Numbered from the stretch's first letter, positions 21,665-33,468 are shown. The stretch is 64,000 nucleotides of DNA from Calocera cornea HHB12733 (GCA_001632435.1 KV424056.1:1-64000); one strand, 5' to 3'. Notes: generated from the letters alone by a model not told the origin. Numbers and translations: made by a program.

Positions 21665-24600
21665 ATGGCCAACGACATGCCACAACATCTAGTGCCTTGG
21701 TTTGACCACCATCTCAAAGTCCTCAACGACTCGTACATGGCGTTCTTCCAAGAGAGGTGCGGGCACCCTCCTATTCTTAAGCGCTAATCAGACTGACGTA
21801 CAGCCATGCAGAGCAAGGCTGGAAGAGAGCTAGTTAGTCTGTAGTCATATGCTCAGTGATGCGTTCTGACATCTACTTAGTGTCGACTCGCTGTTCAAGC
21901 TATACACTCGCGCCAAAGGGATCGACGCCCAACTCGAGTGAGGGCTGCCTTCCTTTGGAGCAGATGTGTCAGATGTTGACAGTATGCCCAACAGTCGAGT
22001 TGAGACGAGCTCTACACGTCTGGCATGGAGAGAAGTGCTGGGAGAACTGGAGCACGAGGCAGCAACGCATTCTGCATTTATCGAATCGATTAAGAGCGAT
22101 GTGATCACACCGTTATCGGTGTTCAAGGTAAGACTGGTCTCAACATAACATTGCCTCCAGCACTCATGTCTCATAGGATACGCAAGAGCGGACGCGTAAA
22201 CGCATCAAGGAGGATATTAAGGAGAGCTATCAGCGGTATCATGAGATGGCAGATAGCATTCTTCCGAGATTGAAGAGGAACTACGTGAAGAAGTGTCAAG
22301 ACGTTGAGGTACGCTCAAGCAGCACACGCAAGAGGGATATACTGATTAAGACGTTGCGTAGGATCATCGGGCTCAAGAACGAGCCGTGGAGATGCAGAAG
22401 CAACTGCTCTCCACACCGATGTCGCCTCCCCAAGGACCCAGCACCTCTTCATCGAATCTGAGCGCAGCGCCGCAGCCCGTGTCTCCAATACCATTGCCGC
22501 CATCTACAGCAGCACCCGTGCAGCGAGCACGATCACCATCAGCATCAGGAGGACTCTCTGACCTAGCACAACATGGGAAGAAGCAATTCGGCCAACTCAT
22601 GAACTTTCTCAATGAGCGAAGAGATGGCAGGGAGGGCAACGGCCCCTTACCCAAAGACGTACCGACGTTGCCTAGTGCTGAGCGGAGCAGTGGTCCGGGA
22701 CCCATCCGAAGTGTCAAAGCCAAGCGAGAAGCCGACGAAGCCGACAAGGAATACAGGAGCGGTGTGTTCCATCTAGAGACTCTCCGGCTACGAAGAGAAA
22801 AGATTCTGCTTGCGGGATACACGAGTCTAGAAGAACTGGTTAGAGAGTCCGCAGAAGTTGTCCAGCAAGCTCTCAGCAAGTACAGCGATGTCCTGGAAGT
22901 GACCGCCACAGCGAATGCTTCTCTTGCCCGTGACTTGCAAGGCAGCGTCGAAGGCATAACTCCTGCGAGAGACGGTGAGAGTCGACTGCCTAATTCAGCA
23001 CCACCCGAATCTCTGACGTCCGTTCTCTGTAGCCTCTCTCGTCCGAGCGGCAGTCCCGAACGCTGTCGCCAATGCTCTGCCGAAGAGGGTCTTATACTGG
23101 AATTATTCCGTGGGCGAATGCAATGATCTCATATTTGGAGTCAGTCTCGTGGACTACGCGACCGCCAGAAGTCTCCCAGACGGTAGGGCTCCGGATCTAG
23201 TATTGAAGTGCATTCAGGAAGTGGAAGCACGAGGTCAGACGGTCACGATTTTGTCCTCCACATGTGATTGCTGATACACTCTCCAGGCTTGGAGTCTGAG
23301 GGGATCTATCGTGTAAGTGCAGCTCACCGTTATCCTTTCTCTGCTTATGCTCTTGGAAGGTATCTGGCCGACATGCCGCAGTGCAGGAGGTACAAGATAC
23401 TTATTCTCCATTAATGTGCTTCCTTGACTTATTGGTTCTCCAGATGATGCACAAAATTGAAAGGAACGAGACAGAGTTCAACTTCAATCATCTTCTGGAT
23501 GATGTCTACACGATTTGTTCACTTTTGAAGGTCAGCTCTCATCCTGCTTGGCTATGTCCAATGAACCGATGTAGCCGCAGTTGTATCTCCGAGAATTACC
23601 CGAACCTGTTTTTCGCTATCCGCTCCCGGATCGCTTACAATATAGCGAAAAGCGAGGTTAGCTTCATTGATCGAAGCTGGCGGACAACGCTCACACTCTC
23701 TGACAGAGGAACACATCTCCAATAATCTCCTTATCCTAAAGTCCAAACTGCGGCGGCTACCCGCGGTGCACCAAGCGACTCTACGGGTTCTTATCGAACA
23801 TTTGGCGAAAGTTGCCAGCCGGAGCATTCAGAACAAGATGGATGCAAAAAACCTTTCACTGATCTTTGGCCCTGTTGTATTCGGTGAAGATGAGATGCCG
23901 AAGAACGGAGACGTATTGAGTGTCGGAATGGCCAAGGTTAGTATATGCTGTCGAACGAAACGGAGCCCTCTGACTAGTCTGTCAGGATACACTGATGGAG
24001 GACCTCATAAATTTTGCTCCCCTAGTGTTCTCAGATCAGAGTACCGCTTCACCTGCCCGCCCGAAATCACCACCGCTTCCGTCTGCGCCAGAAAATGAGG
24101 CACCGGCGGCTGGTCCGAGGGGCAATCCGTACGGCACAGAGCATAGCTCATTCGTCGTTATTCCCCCACGGGAGAAGGACTTTGCACCGACGATGCCAAC
24201 CCGTGCAGCTACGGCAAACAGTATTCATCCTTCCCGCAAGGCATATACCCTCAACACGACAGAAACCGTACCAGCGCGTCAATCGAGGCAGCCCAGGCTG
24301 ACACTGGATACAGTTGACACGCCCTCCCAGTTGTCCAACGATAGCGGTCGAGACGATGAGGAAAAGACGGCGATTCCAGGGCGTTCTTCCCACGAGTCCC
24401 CTGAGTCGACGAAAAGCCCGCTGACGGCGAGCCCCACGAAACTTCAATCTAGCCCGGTCAAGAGCCAAAGAACGAGCCCGCTCAGCGTCACAACTTCACT
24501 GCCGTCGCAGAGCTTCCCCGCTGAGCGGGAGACCGGTTCGACCACAACTTCCCCAGCCACTGCGGAATCGTTTGAATCCACGAAAACTTCATTCTCTATG

Positions 24601-24669
24601 CAGCAGTTGACGCCCCCGTCGCCTTCAGGCTCCGAAACGATACCTGAAGCTCGGATTGTGGCTGGTTAA
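21665..24669 (+). CDS. F-BAR and RhoGAP domain protein (Rgd1/Rga8 type)
   Basis: Many exons run from ATG 21665 (MANDMPQHLVPWFDHHLKVL) to the stop at 24669. The first intron starts at 21757. The N-terminal part is an F-BAR-like coiled helical region (SLFKLYTRAKGID, WREVLGELEHEAATHSAFIE, KRIKEDIKESYQRYHEMADS). A Ser/Pro linker and a second helical segment (ADKEYRSGVFHLETLRLRRE) follow, then the RhoGAP domain (about 23120-24000) with the catalytic arginine in ESEGIYRVSG, YLRELPEP-like text across an intron, and NKMDAKNLSLIFGPVVF. The tail is a disordered Ser/Thr/Pro region with many SP/TP sites. Such proteins bind membranes and stimulate GTP hydrolysis by Rho-type GTPases in cell-wall and polarity control. 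The order F-BAR then RhoGAP, with no visible DEP domain, fits Rgd1/Rga8 rather than Rgd2. Confidence 0.85.
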
Positions 24670-24943
24670 GCTTGAGCAATCTTCTTCAATTTCTCCCTAA
24701 CTTGGTCGAACATCTTCCTTTGCATGTACCATCTTGTAAGTTCATGGACGCAGCAACCCACACATACCCCAGAACGTTGATTAGGGTGAGACATAGATCA
24801 ATACAGTAATGTACATACATTGGACTGTCTACAGGTGGGAAGTCTACGACGTTAGCCTGACGCAACCTGCTCGTGTCTGACGATAACGACAGGAAGCCTC
24901 GATGCAACTCATCTTCCGAACAGCGGTGTGGCCAACTCCGTCC

Positions 24944-27546
24944 TCAAGAGCGGTAGCGCGGTTGTCTGGTTTCGAAGACGCTGAGCGTTTTGGCCCACTG
25001 TATGACTCTGATGTGTGCCATCACTCTGGGTACAGGCTCAGCCTGCGCCCGCGTTAACAGGGTTGCAAACTTACTTGTCAGGAGAGAAACCGTGCACTTC
25101 CAATCCTTCGAGGGTGGTTGCCCTCGAAAGCGCCACATAGGCTTGCCCTGGGAGACGAGTCCGTTGGATAGAACCCGGAGGCAGCAAGGAAACCTACCTT
25201 TCTCGAAGACCTCCGAGAGGTCTATCTTGACGCGCTCCAGTGTTTGTCCCTGAGCTTTGTGGACCGATAATGCCCAGGCAAGGATGAGGGGCACCTCGGA
25301 TATCCAACTTGGTCAACCCAATCACCACGATTGGATTTATGACAACATACCTGGTCCCGCTGCGCCTCTGCCTTACCCTTGACGTTGACCACAGAAAACT
25401 GCGTCGGTTGAACGAGGACAACTTGTCCAGTGTTGAACTTAACGATTGGCCATCTAGAGTTCGCAAGCTCTTCAGGATGCACCTTGCCGTCGCTGAGCGA
25501 GACCTTCGGGACACGGCCGTTTTGAGCCCACATCGGCACGTCTGCCTCTTGTGCACGACCGAGTTCGTAGCCATTGTCTCTAGCCTCCAAAGGCGTGTTG
25601 AATCCTACCACGACGCCTTGTGACCCGTTAACAAGAGAGCCCTGTTCAAGATTCTGCGGTGCGATCATCAGTGGCCCGCTGTCATTCTACATGATCCTCT
25701 TACTGCCACTAGCATCACTTGAGCGCCTTCTTTCAGAGTGATGGATGCTGGAGCAACGACATTGCGATCCAGCTTCTTCGTGGCGTCTGCCGGTGAGAGG
25801 GGATTGCCGCGGATGTCGGTTCCAGCAAAGTCTCGAGCGATGAATTTATAAGGTGGGGACCGTAACAGAGCGAGCTTCTGATCATTGGCCCTCTTGACTT
25901 GATCTTTCTTCGGAAATCTACGAAAGTCTTAGGAATGTTGGCAGGTACGCTAGCGATACTGCACTCACATCCGTGTAGGTTCGATGCCATCGGCGAAATT
26001 CAAAGGCCGGTCAAGGTTACGAAAAGCAGCGATTGCCGCTGGTCCGAGTTGTCCGGTGCGTGCTTCATTCAGCATGTCAATGAAGACTGAAAATCAAATC
26101 GGTCAGCGTTCTCTGAGATGTGCAGTCACACACGAACCTTGCTCCTTCTGTCGGAAGACGTGTGTCAGGGTAAACCTCCAGGGCACGGCATCCTTCCAAC
26201 AACGCGCTTCGAAGGCAAATGTGATTGGTACTTTGACGTTGTCAAGCTCATCCGGCACAGGCGGCAATTGAAAGAAGTCTCCGCAGAATACGAGCCTGGG
26301 AAGAAATAAGAAATCAGAAATCGGAAATCGAACGCGGCACTGTGTCTTACTGCAAACCGCCAAAGGGTTGATGTGGGTTGTGCCGGACGCGTCTACCGAT
26401 ATAATCGAGCTTGTCAAGCAGCGCACCATCACACATCGAGACTGACAGAGGTCAGGCGGGGCCACTACAAATGAAAAGAACGCACTCTCGTCAACGATCA
26501 GCGTCACGGTGTCGAGCCACCGTCGTCGAGCAAACCCACCCAGCTTCAGGTACAAGTCTTCAGCATCCCCTTTCCCAAGTCCGATACCTACACACTCGGT
26601 CAGAAAGTCGAGATTGCCAACACAACCCCTCGCACCTGCCCAGGAATGCAGCGTACAGCCTCCTATATTCACCGCGGCGATGCCAGTAGGTGCTGTGACT
26701 CCTGTCTCACCGCTGCCGTGAGGCGGTAAAGCCCGGATGATCTTTCGAAGCAGAAATGACTTTCCGGTGCCTAGAAGGAAGGACACGGTCTCAGTAAGAC
26801 ATCCAATTACCAGAAAGTGAAGCTAACCTGCAGATCCAGTGAAGAAAACACTCTTGTGTTGCCGCACGACCAGGTCGAAGATGTGCTCCTGCTCAGGGGA
26901 TAAAGGTCCTTCGGCAACCAAGGCTGCTTCGGCTCTGACAGATTCTGGGAAGCCCTGACTGTGCACAGGCAGCGGGGGCTCGGAGTCCGGGTCCGAGTCA
27001 CTCAACAGCTCTAGCGCATCTGGGCCGGGCACTTCTTCAATATCACTGGAAGAGTCCAGAAGGTAAATGACTTCATGCGTGTGCGTGTGTGATCGTTCAG
27101 TAGGTGAGAAGGTACTGGAATGGAATGGAACAGGTAAAAGTGAAGAGGCGGGGATAACATTGTTGGGCTGCCTGCTCAGGATGGGGCCCGCTTGAAGATT
27201 TGCTTCGGCAAAGATCAGCTTTACTCACGACGAGCAAGGGTATCTGAAGTTACCTCCAGGAGAAGTGTCCCGCATCCAGCGCTCTGCGTCAGGATAGTTA
27301 TCGAATTTCTTGTATCTTGCGCGCGACAATCCTTTCGTCTTATCGTTGCGAGAAGCCGAGGTTAAGAAAGAGAAGTTAATCACGAGAAGGACGCAGGCTC
27401 ACGGCTCTTTCACACTGTTCAGGCGAGTTAATGAGTCACCGGCATTGACGGTGCTAACCAAAACAAGAGCTCACATCTTCCCAGGTAGAGTATACGAATG
27501 GACCACCCCGCCCAACTCGAACTGCATAGAAATATGCCCTTGGCAT
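24944..27546 (-). CDS. PIF1-like DNA helicase with RNase H1-type N-terminal domain
   Basis: The start at 27546 reads [19 protein letters not shown]. Splicing gives STWEDCERA, then [15 protein letters not shown], a complete RNase H1 N-terminal (viroplasmin-like, RNA/DNA hybrid-binding) domain of about 50 residues. An acidic linker ([22 protein letters not shown]) leads to the SF1B helicase: Walker [23 protein letters not shown] (motif Ia), LIVDES (motif II), [11 protein letters not shown] (motif III), LTHVFRQ (motif IV), then [16 protein letters not shown] (motif V) and [14 protein letters not shown] (motif VI). The stop is at 24944 after a last short exon. PIF1 helicases unwind 5'-3', resolve G-quadruplexes and R-loops and act in nucleus or mitochondria. 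All core motifs are intact, so it should be active. Intron count is about ten; exact joins in the middle were not all traced. Confidence 0.85.
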
Positions 27547-27947
27547 GGTGTATGTGTAACGGCAGCCGGAAACCTGCAGACTCGGGGAAGCCGATAAGGC
27601 AAAGCGTGGGGATGAGGGGCCTGTTACCCCTGAGTCAAACGCGTTCAACATTACAGTCATCCGCGCGGAAACAGTTTTTCTATGATAGAGATTCTGGCCC
27701 GTACAAATTACAGTGCTATGGAAGTCGACCTTCGGAGACAGCTTTGTGCGAGCCTCTTTCAATGTTCCCCGTCTGTATCGAAACGTCGATGGACCGCCAT
27801 CGAAAATACATCTTGCGCATCGCTTGTGTCGCGCGAAGCGCACAAGGGCCAATGATTCTACGCTGCCCATCTCAGAACGTGTCTGGTACCCTAATATAAG
27901 ACTCAGACAAACACAAAGCACGTAACAAGTGTGCTGCGTACGCTGAA
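27547..27947. other. Intergenic region between PIF1-like and mL43 genes
   Basis: The 401 bp separate the start of the helicase gene from the end of the mL43 gene (both minus strand). Frames are open on both strands but resemble no protein I know. It should contain the helicase promoter. Confidence 0.35.
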
Positions 27948-28461
27948 CTATATTTCAACCGGCTTCTCCACGTGCATCCCACTCCAAATACCCCTAACGC
28001 TCTCCGTAGTGCTCTCCACGGGCTTTTTCAGCGGGCGGATCTTGGCTCCGGAAGAGTCCAGCAACAGCTTGACCTTCTCCGCGATAGCGGTAGGCTGGAA
28101 ACCGTTCAGAGCGATAACCTTGTCTCGTCCGTTCACTGGATCAAGGATGAGCTTAGCACACGCGATTGAGCGGAGAGAGCGTACAATAGAAGCCTCTGAC
28201 AACAGGATGTTTATAGGAGCGCTTGAGTAGAACAACCTCGACGTGGGGATTTGTGGCTGCGAGGTCCTCTATGTTGTTGAGGATGTAGGTTCGAGCATGG
28301 GCGTTTGATGGCCAGAAGTCGCAGTACTCGAATACGAGCTTGCGTAGCTGGGGAACGTAGACGGCATGCCCTGGTCTTGAGGAGAGCGATCCCCTGAGTA
28401 CTTGATGTCGCGCGGGTTTTGAGACGGCCGCGGCTGCTGTTGTCGCCGCTCTCGTCGCCAT
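27948..28461 (-). CDS. MRPL51: Mitochondrial large ribosomal subunit protein mL43 (L51/S25/CI-B8 fold)
   Basis: Two exons (28461-28185, 28135-27948; intron 28136-28184) give 154 residues. The N-terminus MATRAATTAAAAVSKPARHQ is basic, Ala/Ser-rich and lacks acids, as expected for a mitochondrial presequence. The core has the thioredoxin-like L51/S25/CI-B8 pattern: LRKLVFEYCDFWPSNAHART, NPHVEVVLLKRSYKHPVVRG, then FYLNGRDKVIALNG formed across the intron. The C-terminus IWSGMHVEKPVEI resembles mL43 tails. The same fold occurs in complex I subunit NDUFA2, but the basic C-terminal extension and presequence favour mL43. It shares a 266-bp divergent gap with the next gene. Confidence 0.8.
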
Positions 28462-28727
28462 GGATGGCTTCGAGTAGTGACAGTTGAAGTTGGCCAAAGG
28501 GGAGCGGCGGGTTGTACAAAGTTGGTGTAAGAGGCTGTGCCGCGGGATCAGAAGTGGGTGAGACTGTGAAACTGCGAGTGTCGTGGCGCGCGTCGATTCC
28601 CTCCTCATCCTCTTCCTCCGTCGCCCACCCTTCCTCCAACGACGCGACGCGCCGCGACTTCGCCTCCCAGCATAGGGACCGACGACAACGCAGGCGCCCA
28701 TTCCTGCTCCCATTCAGAGCGCCCACA

Positions 28728-31278
28728 ATGCAGCGAGCAACTCGCTCGGCCGCTCCTGCCACCGCACCAACGGCCTCTCTCCAGCCCACACCCATCAAGA
28801 CACCCGCAAAACGAGGAAGAAAACCAAGGCAGGCCCAGGAGACCGCGCAGCTCGAGTCGACCGAACAAGGCGACACCTCAATGGACCACCCAGTTGCGGC
28901 CTCGCAAGAGGACGAAGCGATCTCCCCTGACCCTCAGCCGTCGATACTAGAGGTGGACAGATCCGACTTGACCGACAAGGTCATTGACGTGGACGAGAAC
29001 GAGATCCCTGTCCTCATGTCCTCCGAGGAAGCTCATATGATCCTCGACGTCCTCGAGAAGTACGCCGAGTCCAGTGTGCATGGCCCCGGCCACTCTGACA
29101 CCTCTCATCTGCAGGATTGATGCTGATGGTCTGCTTGATCAGTCGGTGAGCGTTGCGGCCGTTGTTTTCAGTCAGTCCAGCTCGGACCAACACGAGGTGT
29201 CATCCACCTTGCGATCCCTGCTGGATCAGTCGAATGACGTCTCCCTGCGCCATATTTATGTTCGTACTTAGCAGCCGTCCAATCGTCCGGGCTATGGGTC
29301 TGATTATTTGCTTAGAAAGCCGCGCAGAACTTCACATTGCGCGTTGCCCCAAGATCCCGACGACGCTCCGCTGTTATTGAGCGTACGAAGAAATTCTGCG
29401 ACCTGCTACACCAGTTGTTACTGGAGCTTATCCAATCGAAAGGAGCCGTGTCAGGGCAGCGTGTCGATCTAGAGGTCCTGCAAAACGACATGAAACGTAT
29501 GTTTCTCCTGTCCTGTCCTGTCCTGCGACTGTGGCCAACGAATAATAGAACCGCCTTCAAACTCGCCATACTACGCACTCTTCCAGCAGCTTGGCCGCCC
29601 AGCTGGAACCTACTTTTCCTCTCCTGCACAGCTGTCGAAGGACCAGCTTGGGAGGCTGTCGTTGGGTACGCCATCACCAGTGGACTGCACCGACAGCGAG
29701 ACTGATGGCAATTCAGGCCAGGCAGAGACGGTTGCGGTCGTACCCACTCAGTTGTTGCCGTCTTCAGATATTCCGACGCTGAGCTCGCTGGTGTCTCATC
29801 GCATCCCGAAGAGTCGTCAGATTGAGTCCCTATCCACCGGTATGTCATGTTATGATTCGTGCGTTCGGCTTCGATTAACATATACTGCAGTGAAGCGCCT
29901 TCCGTATGACCCTTTCGGGTCTTTCGCCCCGACGTACGCCACCGACGCTGCCCAAGTCGAGTCATATGACACTATTCTTGCGCGTCAGGCTGCAGCCGCA
30001 TTTCGCAGATGGGAGAAGCGAGATTGGCCGAACTTCCGCCGCCTTCGTGAAGTCAAACCTGCGACTCGAAGTAGGAAGAGCCGATCCGGGAAAGTGGAAA
30101 GGGAGTCCAGTAGGGGTCAGAAAAGAGCCCGCGAGAACGACGACGACGAGTCGGACAGAGTCAAGCGTCGCAAATTCGGTGACGAGCCCATTGCAGCCCT
30201 GGAAGGTAATGCCGCACCGCCGTTGGCGTCGACTGCCGACACATGCACTTCCATCGTCCCTGAAAACACGACCTCAGCTCCCCACGATGAGGCAGTCATC
30301 GATCCGTCACTTTTGGAAGCAGATCTGTTGAAAGAGGTCGAGTCCATTCTGGGACAAGGAGATGGCCAGCCTCAAATAGACCAACTCCTGCATGAGAACG
30401 CAGAGGCGTTGCTTACCCTTCGCACGCTGCAAGACATCAGATTGCGCACAGACGGAAAGGTCACAGAAGAATTGGCAGAATTTCAACTAGGTACGTTAAG
30501 CTTGGCTCTCAATTATGTCACTCTTGACCGACACCTTCTCACTTTTGTAGCAAAAGCTATCGAAGGAAGCCTTTCCATGCTGGTAGACTGGCAGCCTCGA
30601 TCATCGCAAAACCCTCAAATCCCTTCGTTGGCCCCTGTACAAGCCGTTCTCTCAAAAGTCGAGAGGATACTTCCTCTGGAGCCCGTGCCAAGCTACAAAG
30701 GCATTCTAAAGCCAAACTCCGCAGCACTGAAGGATAACACGACTATCCGGATTGCAGCCAGCAATACGATTGCCAATACACACGCATTTGCGTCGACACC
30801 AGGCACCTTCGGTACTGCTACACCCGGCTCGCAACGATTTGCCCCTCGCCATCCCAGTTACCCTCATGCTACCTACCCTTCGGCACAAGCAGCTTCATAT
30901 CCACCTGTGTATGCTTCCCAGGCTTATGCCTCATCGCATGCTACAACACAAGCATATAGCCAGTATGCCGGGGGGTACGGAGTGAATGGAAACTCCTATG
31001 CCGCCTCTGCATACTCGGGCTATGCCTCTTCTCCTCAAGGCTACGCCGCTTATCCAAGCTACGCATATGGTGTCGGGGCTGCCGCATACCCAACGGGAAC
31101 TTATACCCCGACGCAACATAGTACTGCTCGCCCTTCGCAAACCACGGCTCAGGCATGGAGCTATGCTGCCCACACACCCGCGGCAGCGCTCCCCCCCCAC
31201 ATGCGAACAGCTGCGAGTCGCCCATCAGGCTACAGCACGCCTACGGCTCAGCCTTATGCCCCGTGGTCAAAGGCTTGA
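28728..31278 (+). CDS. Unrecognised nuclear protein with Tyr-rich prion-like C-terminus
   Basis: The ATG at 28728 begins MQRATRSAAPATAP, followed by an AT-hook-like basic patch (TPAKRGRKPRQ). Exons I can follow end at stop 31276-31278. Introns begin near 29050, 29264, 29497, 29839 and 30491; the donor of the first is weak. The middle is helical (ERTKKFCDLLHQLLLELIQ, then YYALFQQLGRPAGTYFSSPA), with RLPYDPFGSFAPTY and RRWEKRDWPNFRRL. A nuclear-type basic stretch (DRVKRRKFG) precedes a second helical part. The last 150 residues are low complexity, rich in Tyr, Ala, Ser and Gly with repeated [S/A/G]Y (ASQAYASSHATTQAYSQYAG, SAYSGYASSPQGYAAYPSYA), and almost free of charge. That composition is typical of phase-separating domains such as in FUS. 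I do not recognise the family; a chromatin or transcription complex subunit is a guess. Confidence 0.75.
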
Positions 31279-31454
31279 TTTCGCAGGTTTTGTTGAAGCT
31301 GACTCTTCTTGCCTATACCTTCTTTGTTGTCTGCCGCCTCATTGTATTCTTACCGGGTGTTGGCCGGTGGGATAGGGCGGAAATCTCATTGCTTCCCGTC
31401 GCGAATTGCCTCATTAGGAAGAGCTTCTGTGCCACCAGTATTACTCTCGAGCTG

Positions 31455-32480
31455 CACACCCCTTGCTTCGCAAGGGGTTTTGGGTGGAGAGCTCGTACCC
31501 TGCTATTCACCAGAGCGCTTGGGCTTCAAACATACCTCGGTTTACTACTCCCTTGTCCATGTCAAGAACGTTGCCTTCCTTTTCTTGCTCCCGCGTGAGG
31601 GACGTTTTGCTTCCCCTTGGTGGTTTGCGTCCGTCGGGGGTTTGGCTTCCGCGTCCCCGTTTGCTTCCGCTAGCACGTTTGCTTCCGTCTCTCAGCTTCC
31701 TTCCGCTTTGCAATCTTCTTCTGGTCCATGGTTTGCTCCCGCTGGTGGGCATGTTTACTGTATTGCGCAGTGAAGGTGAGAAATAGCTCCGAGCATAGCC
31801 CCCTGAACGGAAGCATTTTTGAAAGGTCAAGTTGAAAAATAAGGGCCTTACATTTTCAACTTTCCCTTATGGAAAGCTCGGACCCGACGTTAGTCCGACC
31901 ATAGGTGAGCTATTAAGTGTCTGGAAGATGAAATGAGGTCCTTTGACAGTGTTACATGTTTAATTGGACAAGTAAAAAATGGGCCCCGTTACACGTTACA
32001 CTGTCATCTTCACTGAGCAGTACAGTACTCGTTGTGGTTTGCCTCCGTTGAGAGATTTGCATCCGCTCCAGATTTCGTTCCGACCTCAATTCGATTCCGC
32101 GACTACATTTGATTCCGTATTCATACTTGCCTCCGTTACATTCTTTGCTTCCTCGGCATAATCTACATCCATGCCGTGCTCTGCTTCGGTTTGGACATTT
32201 GCCCCGCTACACGATTTACTTCCATGCCCTAATCTGCTTCCGATTGCCTATTTGCCTCCGCTTCATAGGCGACTTCCACTTTTAGTCTTTGCTTCCGCTC
32301 TCCGGTTCTAGAGCGCAGAGCAATTGTCACAAAAAGTTGGAAATCCTCCGATTGCCGGCCACGTGAACCACATGCACTGTTCTACCTGCGGCACGCCGTC
32401 GATGTCCTCGGCAGCACGGGACAATGGGACACATGAGGGAGGCAAAGCCACCTTATCCTCGCTTCTTGTCCTGATCCTTT
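31455..32480 (+). repeat. Composite array element: conserved left end, 18-bp array, conserved right end, MITE inside
   Basis: The left end (31455-31530; CACCCCTTGCTTCG, then CTCGTACCCTGCT and CACCAGAG) matches the left end of the array element at 39813. The 18-bp units occupy about 31610-31745 and 32040-32305 and are split by a MITE at 31756-32027. The right end has GAGCAATTGTCAC at 32318-32330 and CCACGTGAACCACATGC at 32359-32375. It stays similar to the 40261 copy as far as CCACCTTATCCTC (about 32460). It lies between two plus-strand genes. Confidence 0.65.
31756..32027. mobile_element. MITE family 1, copy A (272 bp, TA-flanked inverted ends)
   Basis: The ends TACTGTATTGCGCAGTGAAG and, reverse-complemented from the other side, TACTGTACTGCTCAGTGAAG match at 18 of 20 positions. 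Both begin with TA, which suggests insertion at a TA dinucleotide as in Tc1/mariner elements. The interior has no ORF. A second copy (38514-38769) is over 90% similar by eye over most of its length but lacks about 28 bp near the left end. This copy interrupts an 18-bp array, so it arrived after the array formed. Confidence 0.7.
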
Positions 32481-32609
32481 CAGTATATAGGTTGGTCGTT
32501 ATGTCATCCTACTAGGTGACTTGCCTTGCTATGAGACGTCCTCTGGGCGGTGTGGCGTATCTATAGGCATGGCTCAGGAGTCTCCTCCGTTTACTCCCAT
32601 GTCCAGGAC

Positions 32610-33115
32610 GACTTGCCCGGCGGAAGCAATGACACCTAGCTTTGCTCCCGTTTGAAGACAGTATTTTGGCAGAAGTTAAGTGCCGCCGCTGAGAACGATT
32701 GGCTTTCCGTTTCATGTGAATTGCTTCCGCTTGACGGAGTTGCCTCCGTTGAGGTCTACATCGGCCAAAGGGGATTACAGTGCTTCCCGTACCGATACTG
32801 CGTCAACCTCAAGGGGACTTCTGTTCTAGCAAGATTGCATAGACTTGACAGAGGTGCTTCCGCCACAACAAATGCCTCCGCCTACTCAGGAATACTTCCG
32901 CTGGTGAAGGGCTGCTTCCGGAGAGAGCCATTCATTCCGCTCACTCCGAATGCTGCCGCTATCTAGGAATCTCTGGGGTAAAGGCAGATGTCTCCGCTCA
33001 TAGAGATTACTTCCGCGTAGTTCAGCTGGCTCGGGGCAATCAATCGACTTGCTTCCGCTTAGGAGAATGCTTCCGCTTCGGATGGGTACTTCCGTTCAAG
33101 AGAATTACTTCCGTC
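32610..33115 (+). repeat. 18-bp TTTGCTTCCGC array, locus 5
   Basis: About 18 degraded units lie upstream of the MFS gene. They start with a reversed unit (GCGGAAGCAATG), then run forward, e.g. AATTGCTTCCGCTTGACG, AGTTGCCTCCGTTGAG and ACTTGCTTCCGCTTAGG at 33049. Spacing is less regular than at locus 2, suggesting an older copy. The last unit (ATTACTTCCGTCC) lies about 355 bp before the start of the transporter gene. Confidence 0.65.
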
Positions 33116-33468
33116 CAGAAATGGCCAGCCAGAGAGCTGCCCAGTATGTATCATTGTCCCATTATTATCACTCATCTCTTGCCCAGGGGGGGCGCGACAG
33201 CGGTTGAAAATAAATAGAGGAATGCTACCAGACAAGCACGGAAGAATTTGCGGGCGTGTCCCAGATCGGCTGTGCGCAAGGCCGCGCCAACGCACGCGCT
33301 TAGGGGCCGGCTTCTTCATCAGCTTGTGCCCCAGCCATCATTGAATGCAACATCGGCCTCACAGACTGATTATTCCATCGATCTGGCTTATATCGGTCAC
33401 GCTCGGGGCCTCGCAAAGGCGGCCAGTGCTGCTTGAGCACCTTCGCTCTCCTCTCTCGCCTCTCGCTC

